A stretch of DNA of 61,916 nt from Ruminococcaceae bacterium UBA6413 (GCA_002437415.1 DJPL01000001.1:218-62133), one strand, 5' to 3'. Shown: positions 1-8,630, numbered from the stretch's first letter. Notes: generated from the letters alone by a model not told the origin. Made by a program: numbers and translations.

Positions 1-326
1 GTTTTTTGGAAGTTTCGGTGACAGTGCAGTTGCACTGATAAACTCACGAAATTATTAACACCTTGTAGATATGGAAATGTTTTCAGCGGTGCTATTGATA
101 TATTCTATTATACTGCCGCATAGTTTTTATCCGTACTAACAATTTGAGACAGTTACTATCATATTCGCTTTTTCGCAGTGTCAGAAGCTTGCCACGCCCG
201 CCGTACTAACCTCCAGCCATTCACCGAGCTTTTTAATCTGCCAACTGTCATTTGTTTTTATGCAAAACCCACAAAGCCGATAAAAATTAAACAAAAGTTT
301 TCGGCAGACTAATTCCGCAAAACCTA
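1..326. other. Gene-free stretch at the window edge
   Basis: No reading frame with a ribosome-binding site or family resemblance is visible on either strand. A short hairpin (agtgca/tgcact) lies near position 25-38. Minus-strand frames around 165-250 give only short peptides broken by stops. It is probably intergenic DNA upstream of the metNIQ promoter; decayed coding sequence cannot be excluded. Confidence 0.5.
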
Positions 327-355
327 TTGACAACCTAGGTTTAGTATGTTATACT
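327..355 (+). promoter_or_regulatory. Sigma-A promoter of metNIQ
   Basis: TTGACA at 327-332 and TATACT at 350-355 are separated by exactly 17 bp, and a TG dinucleotide one base before the -10 box makes an extended -10. Transcription should begin near 362, giving a leader of about 160 nt before metN. Confidence 0.85.
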
Positions 356-361
356 CATAAC

Positions 362-510
362 AACGAAAACGAAAGGGGCTGACGAGATAAAAATGATGAG
401 CATAATGCGAATGTGCGAAAGCAACTTAATAATGCGTCTGTCCCGAAAGAAAATCTGAGCCTCTCAGAACTCAAGCCGCACGGACGTATGTAAGCGTCCG
501 TTATTTTTAT
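362..510 (+). promoter_or_regulatory. Putative transcription attenuator in metN leader
   Basis: The leader ends in a 6-7 bp hairpin (cggacg at 481-486 with cgtccg at 495-500) followed by a T-rich run at 501-510, an intrinsic-terminator shape just before the metN ribosome-binding site. The upstream segment tgcgtctg (433-440) can pair over 8 positions, including two G-U pairs, with cggacgta (481-488), which would break the terminator. The segment aggggct near 375 can also pair with agcctct near 468. I do not see the conserved cores of the S-box (SAM-I), a T-box or other familiar classes, so the ligand or signal is unknown. The terminator/antiterminator pairing is read from the sequence; regulation is inferred. 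Confidence 0.5.
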
Positions 511-520
511 GGGAGGATAT

Positions 521-1507
521 ATGATAGAACTTATAAACCTTGAAAAGACATACCGCACCTCAAAGGGCAGTATCACAGCGATAAAAGATATCAACATCAC
601 GATAAACGATGGCGAGATATTCGGCATCATCGGACTTTCCGGTGCAGGCAAGAGCACGCTTGTCCGTTGCATAAACTACCTTGAACGCCCGACATCGGGA
701 CAGGTGATAATAGACGGCAAGGAGCTCGGAAAGCTGAGCAACAAGGAGCTTTTGAAAACCAGACAGAACATAGGAATGGTGTTCCAGGGCTTCAACCTTC
801 TCGCGCAGAGAAACGTTATAAAGAATATCTGCTATCCGCTTGAAATCGCGGGTATGAAAAAGGCTGACGCTGTAAAGAGAGCCGAAAGCCTGCTTGAGCT
901 TGTAGGACTTTCGGACAAGGCTAAGGCGTATCCGTCACAGCTTTCGGGCGGTCAGAAGCAGAGAGTGGCGATAGCAAGAGCACTCGCCGCCGAAACGCAT
1001 TATCTTCTGTGTGACGAAGCAACAAGCGCGCTCGACCCCGATACCACAAGATCGGTGCTGGAGCTTTTAAAGAAGATAAACCGAACTCTCGGTGTTACTA
1101 TAATAGTGATCACACACGAGATGAAGGTAATAGACAGCATATGCGACAGGGTCGCAGTGCTTGACAACAGCACGGTAGCCGAAATAGGCAATGTAAGAAT
1201 GGTATTTGCAAATCCGCAATCGGATATCGCAAGAAAGCTTATTATGCCGCAGGGCGAGCTTCCCGTGACAAGCGAGAACGGACAGAAGATAAGAATTATC
1301 TACAACGGCGAAAATTCTTCACAGTCGCTGTTATCAGATATGATACTCAAGTGCAACACGCCCGTCAACATTCTTCACGCGGACACCAAGGACATTGACG
1401 GCAAGGCATACGGTCAGATACTTGTACAGCTGCCCGATGATGAAACCTCGACAGAAAAGATAATCGCTTATCTGAAAGCGAACAGTGTTACTTATTCACA
1501 GGTATAA
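521..1507 (+). CDS. metN: Methionine ABC transporter ATP-binding protein MetN
   Basis: A 328-residue ATPase that should energise D/L-methionine import with MetI and MetQ at the inner face of the membrane. Walker A (GLSGAGKST) is at about residues 38-46, the signature LSGGQ at about 141-145 and Walker B (LLCDE) at about 162-166. The C-terminal part, from about 245, looks like the NIL domain that binds methionine and inhibits the transporter in the MetN family. I start at 521 because GGGAGG lies 4 nt upstream and the protein then begins MIELINLEKTY as in relatives; an in-frame ATG at 509 lies inside the terminator T-run. It is the first gene of metNIQ, under an extended -10 promoter and a candidate attenuator. 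Confidence 0.93.
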   Translation: MIELINLEKTYRTSKGSITAIKDINITINDGEIFGIIGLSGAGKSTLVRCINYLERPTSGQVIIDGKELGKLSNKELLKTRQNIGMVFQGFNLLAQRNVIKNICYPLEIAGMKKADAVKRAESLLELVGLSDKAKAYPSQLSGGQKQRVAIARALAAETHYLLCDEATSALDPDTTRSVLELLKKINRTLGVTIIVITHEMKVIDSICDRVAVLDNSTVAEIGNVRMVFANPQSDIARKLIMPQGELPVTSENGQKIRIIYNGENSSQSLLSDMILKCNTPVNILHADTKDIDGKAYGQILVQLPDDETSTEKIIAYLKANSVTYSQV

Positions 1508-1520
1508 GGGGGAATGTAAA

Positions 1521-2198
1521 ATGTCAAGCGATCTTATACAGCTGTGGGACAAGGGAGTGCTTATCCAGGGAATATGGGAAACGATATATCTTACGTTCCT
1601 TTCTTCCTTTCTAGCATACATTTTCGGGCTTCCGATAGGCGTACTGCTTACAGTTACCGATAAGGACGGTATCCACCCTATCCCGTGGCTCAATAAAATA
1701 GTGGGTATTATCGTCAATATATTCCGCAGTATCCCGTTCATCATTCTGATGGTCGCATGCTTACCCGCCGCAAAGGTTATTGTCGGAACAAGTCTTGGCA
1801 ATAAGGCAATGATAGTAATGCTGGTCATAGCGGCTATCCCTTATGTGGCAAGAATGACGGAATCCTCTTTCAAAGAGGTTGACAAAGGCGTTATTGAAGC
1901 GGCTCAGGCAATGGGCAGCTCCACATTCAAGATAATATACAAGGTGCTTATCCCGGAAGCAAAGCCCGCACTTATGGTCGGTGCAGTCATTTCTCTGGTA
2001 ACTATTCTCGGTTACTCGGCAATGGCGGGAACGATCGGCGGCGGCGGACTCGGTATGATAGCTATCTCATTCGGCTATCAGCGTTTCAATAACGATATTG
2101 TGTGGATATGCGTACTGCTTACGGTTATCATAGTACAGCTCATTCAGGAGCTCGGTATGCTGATAGCGCGAAAGGCGGACAAACGTATAAACAAGTAA
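1521..2198 (+). CDS. metI: Methionine ABC transporter permease MetI
   Basis: A 225-residue integral membrane protein, the usual MetI length, with about five hydrophobic segments and the cytoplasmic EAA-type loop that docks onto the ATPase (around EAAQAMGSSTFKI). It forms the membrane channel with MetN. The start at 1521 follows the purine-rich site AAGGGGGAA, 13 nt after the metN stop; a longer in-frame ORF overlaps metN and lacks a site. The next element downstream is not metQ directly but a small ORF with its own strong ribosome-binding site. Confidence 0.92.
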   Translation: MSSDLIQLWDKGVLIQGIWETIYLTFLSSFLAYIFGLPIGVLLTVTDKDGIHPIPWLNKIVGIIVNIFRSIPFIILMVACLPAAKVIVGTSLGNKAMIVMLVIAAIPYVARMTESSFKEVDKGVIEAAQAMGSSTFKIIYKVLIPEAKPALMVGAVISLVTILGYSAMAGTIGGGGLGMIAISFGYQRFNNDIVWICVLLTVIIVQLIQELGMLIARKADKRINK

Positions 2199-2211
2199 GG
2201 AGAGATACAAT

Positions 2212-2283
2212 ATGTCACTGCTTTTCATAAAGCTTTTAAGACAGAATTTCCGTTTCGGGCGAATGTGCCGATGTTGTATATAA
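2212..2283 (+). CDS. Cys-rich small ORF, candidate regulatory peptide
   Basis: A 23-codon ORF begins 14 nt after metI behind a strong site (AAGGAGAG, about 7 nt before the ATG). The peptide starts MSLLFIKLLRQ and ends GRMCRCCI, so three of its last five residues are Cys. Codons CGA-TGT-TGT-AT (2269-2279) form the 5' arm of an 11-bp long-range stem whose 3' arm is 2336-2346, upstream of metQ. Cys-rich short ORFs are known to act as cysteine-responsive attenuators of sulfur genes in mycobacteria. By analogy this one may tune metQ expression to Cys-tRNA charging; that is inference. It could also be a small membrane-active peptide or a chance ORF. Confidence 0.55.
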   Translation: MSLLFIKLLRQNFRFGRMCRCCI

Positions 2284-2363
2284 GAAAGATAAGCCCGTAA
2301 AATAACGGTGCAGAACAAAGAAAGAAAAATAAAAAATACAACATTGACAGGCGGTAAAACCGC
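2269..2363 (+). promoter_or_regulatory. Stem between Cys codons and metQ leader, plus hairpin
   Basis: ATGTTGTAT (2271-2279) is perfectly complementary to ATACAACAT (2336-2344); one more Watson-Crick and one G-U pair extend it to 2269/2346. A second small hairpin, gcggt/accgc (351-355 and 359-363 of the 2 kb block), follows immediately and precedes the metQ site GGAG (2370-2373). A ribosome stalled on the TGT-TGT codons would cover the 5' arm and prevent the long stem. Confidence 0.5.
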
Positions 2364-2380
2364 AGAAACGGAGAATTAAA

Positions 2381-3292
2381 ATGAAAAAGATATTATCACT
2401 GATACTCACAGCGGCTCTTGCAGGCGCAACACTTACAGCGTGCAGCTCAAACAGCACAAGCTCAACAGCTTCTTCAAACGACGCTTCATCGGCAGATGCT
2501 TCTTCAGCCGCAAGCTCGGCAGAAAGCACAGCAGACAACACAGCCGATACGGACAAGGTTATCAAGATCGGCGCTACAGCTACACCTCACGGCGAGATCC
2601 TTGAATTTGTAAAGGACAAGCTTGCTGAGGACGGCTACGACCTCCAGATCACCATCTACGATGACTATGTACTGCCCAACAACGCAGTTGCAAGCGGTGA
2701 GCTTGACGCTAACTATCACCAGCACACACCTTACCTCAATAACTACAACGAGAAGAACGGTACGGATCTGGTTCCTGCCGCACTTATCCACTATGAACCC
2801 TTCGGTCTTTACGGCAACGGCGTTGAGAAGATCGCAGACATCAAAGAAGGCGCTTCGATCGTAATTCCTGCCGACGACAGCAACGAAACAAGAGCACTTC
2901 TTCTTTTACAGCAGGAAGGTCTTATCGAGCTCCCTGAGGGTGCAAACGCTAAGGACGGCGTTACAACACTCAATATCAAGGACGACCACGGCTACAAGAT
3001 AACAACAGTTCAGGCTGATACTGTTGCGGCTCAGTTTGCTAACAGCGATGCAGGTTCTTTAGCAGTAATCAACGGTAACTATGCTCTTGCGGCAGGTCTT
3101 GACATAAGCAAGGCTCTCGCAGTAGAAGACGCTTCGGGTGATGCGGCTCAGACATACGCCAACATTATAGCAGTTAAGAGCGGCAACGAAAACCTCCCCA
3201 AGATCCAGGCTCTTATCAATGCTCTGAAGTCAGACGATGTAAAGAACTTCATCAACGAAAAGTACAACGGTGCAGTCGTAGCTATCTTCTGA
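2381..3292 (+). CDS. metQ: Methionine-binding lipoprotein MetQ (NLPA family)
   Basis: A 303-residue exported lipoprotein that captures methionine outside the membrane and delivers it to MetNI. The signal peptide ends in LTAC, so Cys21 should be lipidated; a Ser/Ala/Thr-rich linker of about 35 residues follows, then the NLPA fold starting near VIKIGATATPHGEIL. Conserved family segments include YDDYVLPN and the NYHQHTPYL region, which contribute to the ligand pocket. The site GGAG at 2370 supports the start. It is the last gene of the operon; a strong terminator follows 48 nt after the stop. Confidence 0.93.
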   Translation: MKKILSLILTAALAGATLTACSSNSTSSTASSNDASSADASSAASSAESTADNTADTDKVIKIGATATPHGEILEFVKDKLAEDGYDLQITIYDDYVLPNNAVASGELDANYHQHTPYLNNYNEKNGTDLVPAALIHYEPFGLYGNGVEKIADIKEGASIVIPADDSNETRALLLLQQEGLIELPEGANAKDGVTTLNIKDDHGYKITTVQADTVAAQFANSDAGSLAVINGNYALAAGLDISKALAVEDASGDAAQTYANIIAVKSGNENLPKIQALINALKSDDVKNFINEKYNGAVVAIF

Positions 3293-3340
3293 GAATAGCT
3301 TAAAACAGTAAAATTTCTTCTTCATACGGTAAATAATATA

Positions 3341-3376
3341 CGGACAACGCCCCCTGAAAACAGGGGGCGTTGTCCG
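3341..3376. terminator. Bidirectional terminator
   Basis: A 16-bp perfect stem (cggacaacgccccctg) with an AAAA loop separates metQ from the convergent minus-strand gene ending at 3377. T-rich flanks occur on both sides, so it can serve both genes. Confidence 0.85.
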
Positions 3377-4621
3377 TTATATATCGGAAGCCATATTACA
3401 AAGAAACCTTGCTACTATCATAAGAATTATTCCGACGATACCGAATATCGCGCCGAGCAGGAACTCAGCACACAGCAACATAATTATCGCATACAGAAGC
3501 ATAAGCGTTCCCACACTGCCGAGAAGATTTCCGAACAGCGAGAAGCCTTCTTCACTGCCGATTATTGCGTGTATGATATCGTATATAAGAAGTACCACAA
3601 GTCTTAGCGGCATAAGGACAAAGGAAACAGCGTACACTATAAAGCCTATCAGGACAGACATTACAAATCCCGGTGCGCCGCTGCTTCTGACAAGCTCCGA
3701 TCTTACGCATTTTCCGTTGACGTATACGCTTACGATATATTCTGTAACGGTCACACCGTCAATGAGCGCTCCGACAAAGTTGAAGCTGTTGCGGATATCC
3801 TTCCACAGGAAGAACAGACCGCCGATAAAACACACGGTTGCCCACGGCATAAGCCACGAGGTCGGTGAGAAGAAGCTTTCAAGTCCTTTTTGATCCACAG
3901 CGTCCTTTATGACATTGTATATGACCTTGAAGCTGTCCTGATATGTTAATTTCACCGCGCCCTTTTCCGCTCTTGAAACAAGCTTCAGATCCGCACGGAA
4001 AACATATGTACCGCTTTCAAGCGCGCCCGACTGTTCACTGCCGAGCGTGAGGACGATCGTTTTCCTGCCGCCCTTGCTTATCTCGGTGAGATCTGTTTTG
4101 TCGAATGCCGCCGCTGTCGGTGAAGTAAGACCCGAGGTGTAAGTATCCTCGCCGTCTGTCAGCGTATACACTGTGTCTTTGTCGTATTCTCCGCCCTCTT
4201 TGTACAGTCGATAATCCACTCTTGAATTCCACGGACCCTTTTCCATAGAGTCGAGGTATTCCTTTTCCTGCTCCTTGCTGTCACCGAGGACCTTTTCAAG
4301 ATATGCGGTGTCGTATTTTACATTGGGAAGAGTTACCGTGATCTTAATATCGTCATAGTTGACACCGTTTTTGATTTTAAGCTTGATCTCATCTTCGGAA
4401 TACTCATATGATGCCTCTGCTCCGTTTTTTACATTAACGGATATTGAAGTTCCCGAAGCCTTTTCGGTCATAACAAGCTTATCGGAAGAAGCGTCCAGAA
4501 GTGATGTCAGTGACACGCTGACTGAAACACTTATAAATATCACAAAACATAAAAAACTATCCTTAAAATATGTTTTATTATTGACATAACTGCTCCTTTC
4601 GGGGGAAAATCGTTTCATCAT
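3377..4621 (-). CDS. Membrane protein of unknown function
   Basis: A 414-residue protein I do not recognise. After a hydrophobic N-terminal segment (about residues 24-42) comes a 210-residue polar, Lys/Glu/Ser-rich region that should lie outside the cell, then a hydrophobic segment near 262-278 and a cluster of long hydrophobic stretches from about 322 to 410. The start is uncertain. The ATG-ATG at 4621 lacks a ribosome-binding site, whereas AAAGGAG at about 4592-4598 precedes an ATG at 4587 in another frame that stops after 15 codons; a one-base change in the A6 run near 4551-4556 would join that start to this frame. The gene stands alone, sharing its terminator with metQ. Expression and function are unknown. 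Confidence 0.6.
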   Translation of the reverse strand: MMKRFSPERSSYVNNKTYFKDSFLCFVIFISVSVSVSLTSLLDASSDKLVMTEKASGTSISVNVKNGAEASYEYSEDEIKLKIKNGVNYDDIKITVTLPNVKYDTAYLEKVLGDSKEQEKEYLDSMEKGPWNSRVDYRLYKEGGEYDKDTVYTLTDGEDTYTSGLTSPTAAAFDKTDLTEISKGGRKTIVLTLGSEQSGALESGTYVFRADLKLVSRAEKGAVKLTYQDSFKVIYNVIKDAVDQKGLESFFSPTSWLMPWATVCFIGGLFFLWKDIRNSFNFVGALIDGVTVTEYIVSVYVNGKCVRSELVRSSGAPGFVMSVLIGFIVYAVSFVLMPLRLVVLLIYDIIHAIIGSEEGFSLFGNLLGSVGTLMLLYAIIMLLCAEFLLGAIFGIVGIILMIVARFLCNMASDI

Positions 4622-4689
4622 AATTTTACATTACCATATTTGCTTATTTTTTTGCAACCGATTGTTCAAAATTTGAAATGCAGAAAATT

Positions 4690-4714
4690 AACCGCAGACG
4701 TTTCATCTGCGGTT
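4690..4714 (-). terminator. Terminator of the ger operon
   Basis: On the minus strand, a 9-bp perfect stem (aaccgcaga/tctgcggtt) begins 5 nt past the gerAC stop and is followed by a T-rich run (aattttc). Confidence 0.75.
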
Positions 4715-4719
4715 ATCGG

Positions 4720-5925
4720 TCATGCCGTGTTAAGTCCGAGTGAGAATATATCAATATCAACGCTCACATTGTATTCGCTGTCTGTTATTATCTCACCTAT
4801 TCTGTCCTTGTTTTCGTTATAGAATTGATTGCAGCACCTGCGAAGAGCATTTTCGAGTCCGAACACATCACAGCCCTTGCCTGCAACCGATATAACGGAT
4901 TTCTTTATTATGCGTCGCAGTTCATTTTCGGCGGCTTTTGTGACAACGTTCACAGCGTCCGAGTCACCCTCTTTTATACTTCCGCGTGAGCCTATCTTTC
5001 CCGACACTTTAAGTGATATATCAAAGGTCACCTTGCCGTCACTTTCGCTTGCTGTTACACTGCGCATTATATCATCGAGCGTTATGCTAGGCTTCGCGTA
5101 CTTTTCGAGCGGCACGGTAAACGAATATTCCGATACTCTGCCGGTAAGAAAGAATATCGCTGTCGATGTGTCGGCATTTACCTGAGCCAGCTCAACGCCG
5201 TCCTTGAATACCACTCCGCCGTCAAGAATTATCGTTGTTTCTCCGTCCTCGCTCTGCTCTTCTCCGCCACCCTTGCCGCTGTCACCGCCCTCTTTCGGTA
5301 TAGTGACATCGGTCTTGAGCTCGGCGGTTTTCAGCAGCGGCAGGAACGCGCTTCTAGTACCTGTGCACAGCATCGTCATTACCCGATAAGGATAGCTGTA
5401 AACGCATCTGCCCTCGCTTGCCGCATTTCTGATAAGGTCGGACAATCTCTGCGATGAGGTCGAGCCTTCTTTGAAACGGATATCAAGCAGTTCCTCAGCC
5501 GTTTCCTCCGCCGCGGCTACATATGCCTGCGGGTGGGAGTGAAAGTTGCCGATGAAAAATTCCATTGTCTGCTCAAGGTCGTACTTTCTCAGCTCCTTGC
5601 CGATGATGATCAGCCTGTTCTCGCTGAGAAGCAGGTCTTTTCCCGTAAGCAGTGAGGCGTTTTTTGCCGCCGAGAATACATTGTCGCCCTCACCCACGCT
5701 CTTTAACACATTATCCTGCGTTTTATCGATCTGATTTTGTCCGCCCTCGCTTGACTGATTGAAGTACTGCATACTTATACGGTAAACCTTTTTGTCGGGG
5801 AGGTAGTCTATTCCTATCGCCTGCACTATAGCTCTGTCCGCAAGGTCAACATAATCAACACAGCCGCACAGGCTGAGTGTAAATACGGCAATCATAAGCA
5901 CTGCCGTTGTTCTAAATATTTTCAT
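4720..5925 (-). CDS. gerAC: Germinant receptor lipoprotein, Ger(x)C family
   Basis: A 401-residue C subunit of a spore germinant receptor, acting on the outer face of the spore inner membrane. The signal peptide ends LSLCGC, making Cys22 the likely lipidated residue, followed by VDYVDLADRAIVQAIGIDY, a typical Ger(x)C opening. The length matches the family (about 370-410). A Gly/Glu/Ser-rich insertion around residues 213-228 (GGDSGKGGGEEQSEDGE) is probably a flexible loop. The gene overlaps the upstream gerAB by 14 bp, showing translational coupling in the gerAA-gerAB-gerAC order, and is followed by a terminator. Which nutrient is sensed cannot be told from sequence; the symbol is used at family level. 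Confidence 0.9.
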   Translation of the reverse strand: MKIFRTTAVLMIAVFTLSLCGCVDYVDLADRAIVQAIGIDYLPDKKVYRISMQYFNQSSEGGQNQIDKTQDNVLKSVGEGDNVFSAAKNASLLTGKDLLLSENRLIIIGKELRKYDLEQTMEFFIGNFHSHPQAYVAAAEETAEELLDIRFKEGSTSSQRLSDLIRNAASEGRCVYSYPYRVMTMLCTGTRSAFLPLLKTAELKTDVTIPKEGGDSGKGGGEEQSEDGETTIILDGGVVFKDGVELAQVNADTSTAIFFLTGRVSEYSFTVPLEKYAKPSITLDDIMRSVTASESDGKVTFDISLKVSGKIGSRGSIKEGDSDAVNVVTKAAENELRRIIKKSVISVAGKGCDVFGLENALRRCCNQFYNENKDRIGEIITDSEYNVSVDIDIFSLGLNTA

Positions 5926-7000
5926 TGTTCTTTTTTACCCTCCCGCTCTGCTTTTTTCTGCCTGCTACAAGGACGATAAGCGGCACGACTACGCCGCCGA
6001 GCAATATGTGTATACCGCTGTTCATAACATTTGTCATTCTGTCATATACACTTGCGTCACTGCCGAGAATTATGCAAAGCATAAAAACAAGAAAGCCTGC
6101 GACTGTAACTACAAGCTTTGTACGCGGCCTTTTACTGCACACGGTATAGATCCTGCCGATACAGTAAATAAGCAGTGCGGCTTTGATTATGCCGCACATC
6201 AGCCAGACGATGGCATCTATACCGTCAAGACGCTGAAACAGTATGATATCTGACAATGAAGCAATGATATAAAGAGGATATTCAACCTTACTTATATAAG
6301 GACCGAGTATCAGGTTATACAGCAGATTGAGAAGCTCCAGCAGGATAAGAAGCATCGGCAGGTAATAAAGCACTGTTCTGTGCGGCTTACTGCGAAGCTC
6401 ATCGGTAATTACGGCGAATATCAGTATCTCGCTGTTCATACTTATCTCAGAGATCAGACTTTTGAAGAAGTACGGACGGTCATTTACAAAAGAAAAATAA
6501 AGATAATCGGGTTCTGCCTTATCCCACATAGTAACGCCTATAAGGAATATCAGCAAGCCGAATATGACCGCCGCAAATACAGCGCTTCGTGTAACGGCAC
6601 TCAGCCCCTTTATCGCACCGTATACCGCCGCCGCAGTTATCAGCGCTATCCCCGATACGGTAACGATATTGTTGAGGAGCGTATCTGTGACATAATGCTG
6701 TAAGCTAAGCAGAGTCTGTACGGCAGTCACCGCAAGCAGAACCGACATAATAACACCTGCCGTTATGCCGAATGCTTTATTTCTGCGCATTGCGGCTGTT
6801 ATCACGCTGTCGCCTCTGAATTTAAGCGTTACGAATATCACAGGCAGATACACAAGTGTAGCGATAAGCTTTGCAAGCAGTATCACCCAAAAACGGTCTG
6901 CACCGTACCTTACCATTTCACCCGGGATAGTCGTCATTTCTGCCGACAATCTGCACGCAAGAAAGGCGATCACAAGCTGTCTGTTACTTATTCTGCTCAT
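5912..7000 (-). CDS. gerAB: Germinant receptor permease-like subunit, GerAB family
   Basis: A 362-residue protein with about ten hydrophobic segments, the size and topology of the GerAB/ArcD-like (APC superfamily) subunits that bind the germinant within the membrane. The opening MSRISNRQLVIAFLACRLSAEMTTIPG resembles the first broken helix of the family. It overlaps gerAA by 17 bp at its start and gerAC by 14 bp at its end, so the three products are probably made in fixed ratio. In Bacillus the B subunit determines germinant specificity (family knowledge); the specificity here is unknown. Confidence 0.9.
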   Translation of the reverse strand: MSRISNRQLVIAFLACRLSAEMTTIPGEMVRYGADRFWVILLAKLIATLVYLPVIFVTLKFRGDSVITAAMRRNKAFGITAGVIMSVLLAVTAVQTLLSLQHYVTDTLLNNIVTVSGIALITAAAVYGAIKGLSAVTRSAVFAAVIFGLLIFLIGVTMWDKAEPDYLYFSFVNDRPYFFKSLISEISMNSEILIFAVITDELRSKPHRTVLYYLPMLLILLELLNLLYNLILGPYISKVEYPLYIIASLSDIILFQRLDGIDAIVWLMCGIIKAALLIYCIGRIYTVCSKRPRTKLVVTVAGFLVFMLCIILGSDASVYDRMTNVMNSGIHILLGGVVVPLIVLVAGRKKQSGRVKKNNENI

Positions 7001-8540
7001 CTCTCATCGTCCTTTCGCTGCTGTATCCGCTCTTAGCCTTGCCCGATAACTGCTGTACGGTCATATCGGAGTCGGAGAGCCGTTTCCAGCTTGCTCTGAA
7101 AAAGGTATCGCGCATAATGCTTTTGAGCGTTATCGGAGCGAACGGTGCGGTATACGGAACACCGTATGCATTTTTCGAGCAGATCCTGAAGAATATGACC
7201 ACACCGAATGCCGTTATTCCGAACAGACCTAGCACACCACCCGCGACAATAAAGGCAAGCCTGAGTATCATACAGCTGTCGTACAGATCGGGTACGGCGA
7301 ACGAGCATAATCCCGTTGCGGCGATTATCAACACGACAGGCGCGCTCATAAGTCCTGCGGAAACGGATATCTCGCCTATTACAAGTCCGCCGACAATACT
7401 TACAGCGTGACCTACGCTTCGCGGCAGTCTGAGCCCTGCCTCGCGCATTATCTCATACAGGATATACATTATCAGACACTCGCCGAAAACGGGATAAGCC
7501 GTTGTCTGGACAGATGAATAGATGTTGAGCAAAAGCGCAGAACGGAACATCTCGGGGTGGAAGTTACACAGTGCAACATACAGTCCCGGAAGCACCGCCG
7601 CGGCTATAAACGCAAAAAACCTTATAGTACGCAGGAATGCCGAAAAGTAGGGCTTATGCGAATAGTCGTCCATCGTAACAAAGTTCTCTGCGAAAAGGCT
7701 CGGCAAAATCAGTGCAAACGGCGTGCCGTCCACAATTATCCCTACTCTGCCCTCGTAAAGCTTTGACGCGAACACATCGGGTCGCTCGGTGACGGATATC
7801 TGCGAAAACAGCGTTGTACCGCCCGGCTCTAAAAAGCTTTGCAGATACTCACTGCTGACTATCGTATTAAGCGGTATATTCTTAAGCTTGTCGATAACGG
7901 CATTTACCGTATTAACATCAGCCTTGTCGGTAAGGTAGCATACAGATACATCTGTATTACTGCGGTCGCCTATCGTCATCATAACGGTTTTGAACGTGGG
8001 GGATTTCATACGGCGGCGAACCATAGATACGTTTGTTCTTACCACCTCTATAAAACCCTCGCGGGAGGCTCTGAGGTTCATATGGGTCGACGGCTCATCT
8101 ATGCTTCTGTGCGAATAACCCTGTATGCCTATCGCTATGCCAAACTGAGCACCGTTGCACAGCAGAACGGCAAAGCCCGACATTATATTAAGGCAGAGAG
8201 TGCCGACATCATACACCTGCTTTTGCTCCTCGGCTATCGGCATATCGGCGCATACCGCACAGAAGAACTCGTTATCATCGACTATTTCGGGCGGAGAGGA
8301 TACAAGCGGGCGGAATATAAGGTTTGCAAGGTCAGCCTTGCCTATCATTCCCTCGCAGGTAATTACAGCCATTCTGTGTCCGCCTGCGGTAAAATATTTG
8401 ATTATCAGATCCGAGCTGTTGTTCATAAGTGCCCTTACGGCACAGCAGCTTTCATCAAGATTTGACGACAGCGCGGTATCGGAGCTGTTTACGGGTTCAG
8501 TGTTCTTTTCGGAAAAATCCGGCTTTTTTATATTGCTCAT
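6984..8540 (-). CDS. gerAA: Germinant receptor subunit A, GerA family
   Basis: A 518-residue A subunit. The first 300 residues form the soluble N-terminal domain, with family segments such as EGMIGKADLANLIFRPL and YEGRVGIIVDGTPFALILPSLF. The C-terminal half carries about five hydrophobic segments; GerAA subunits are now thought to assemble into nutrient-gated ion channels. It is the first gene of the minus-strand operon, starting 90 bp from the divergent yetF-like gene. Germinant-receptor operons are normally made in the forespore under sigma-G; I did not find a confident sigma-G promoter by eye. Its presence supports an endospore-forming host. Confidence 0.92.
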   Translation of the reverse strand: MSNIKKPDFSEKNTEPVNSSDTALSSNLDESCCAVRALMNNSSDLIIKYFTAGGHRMAVITCEGMIGKADLANLIFRPLVSSPPEIVDDNEFFCAVCADMPIAEEQKQVYDVGTLCLNIMSGFAVLLCNGAQFGIAIGIQGYSHRSIDEPSTHMNLRASREGFIEVVRTNVSMVRRRMKSPTFKTVMMTIGDRSNTDVSVCYLTDKADVNTVNAVIDKLKNIPLNTIVSSEYLQSFLEPGGTTLFSQISVTERPDVFASKLYEGRVGIIVDGTPFALILPSLFAENFVTMDDYSHKPYFSAFLRTIRFFAFIAAAVLPGLYVALCNFHPEMFRSALLLNIYSSVQTTAYPVFGECLIMYILYEIMREAGLRLPRSVGHAVSIVGGLVIGEISVSAGLMSAPVVLIIAATGLCSFAVPDLYDSCMILRLAFIVAGGVLGLFGITAFGVVIFFRICSKNAYGVPYTAPFAPITLKSIMRDTFFRASWKRLSDSDMTVQQLSGKAKSGYSSERTMRDEQNK

Positions 8541-8630
8541 TCTTAAGACCTCGCATAATAAAAAATTATCAGTAAATAATAGCGGTGAAATAAAAATCTA
8601 TCAATTATCTTTCCCGACTATGGAGGCAAT

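Noticed and set aside
362..520. SAM-I riboswitch or Met T-box in the metN leader
   Set aside because: Neither the conserved S-box core nor the T-box GGTGG-type sequence could be found; only the terminator/antiterminator pairing is supported.
355..672. 105-codon minus-strand ORF over the metN leader
   Set aside because: It runs antisense to the promoter, leader and metN start, has no ribosome-binding site and no family resemblance.
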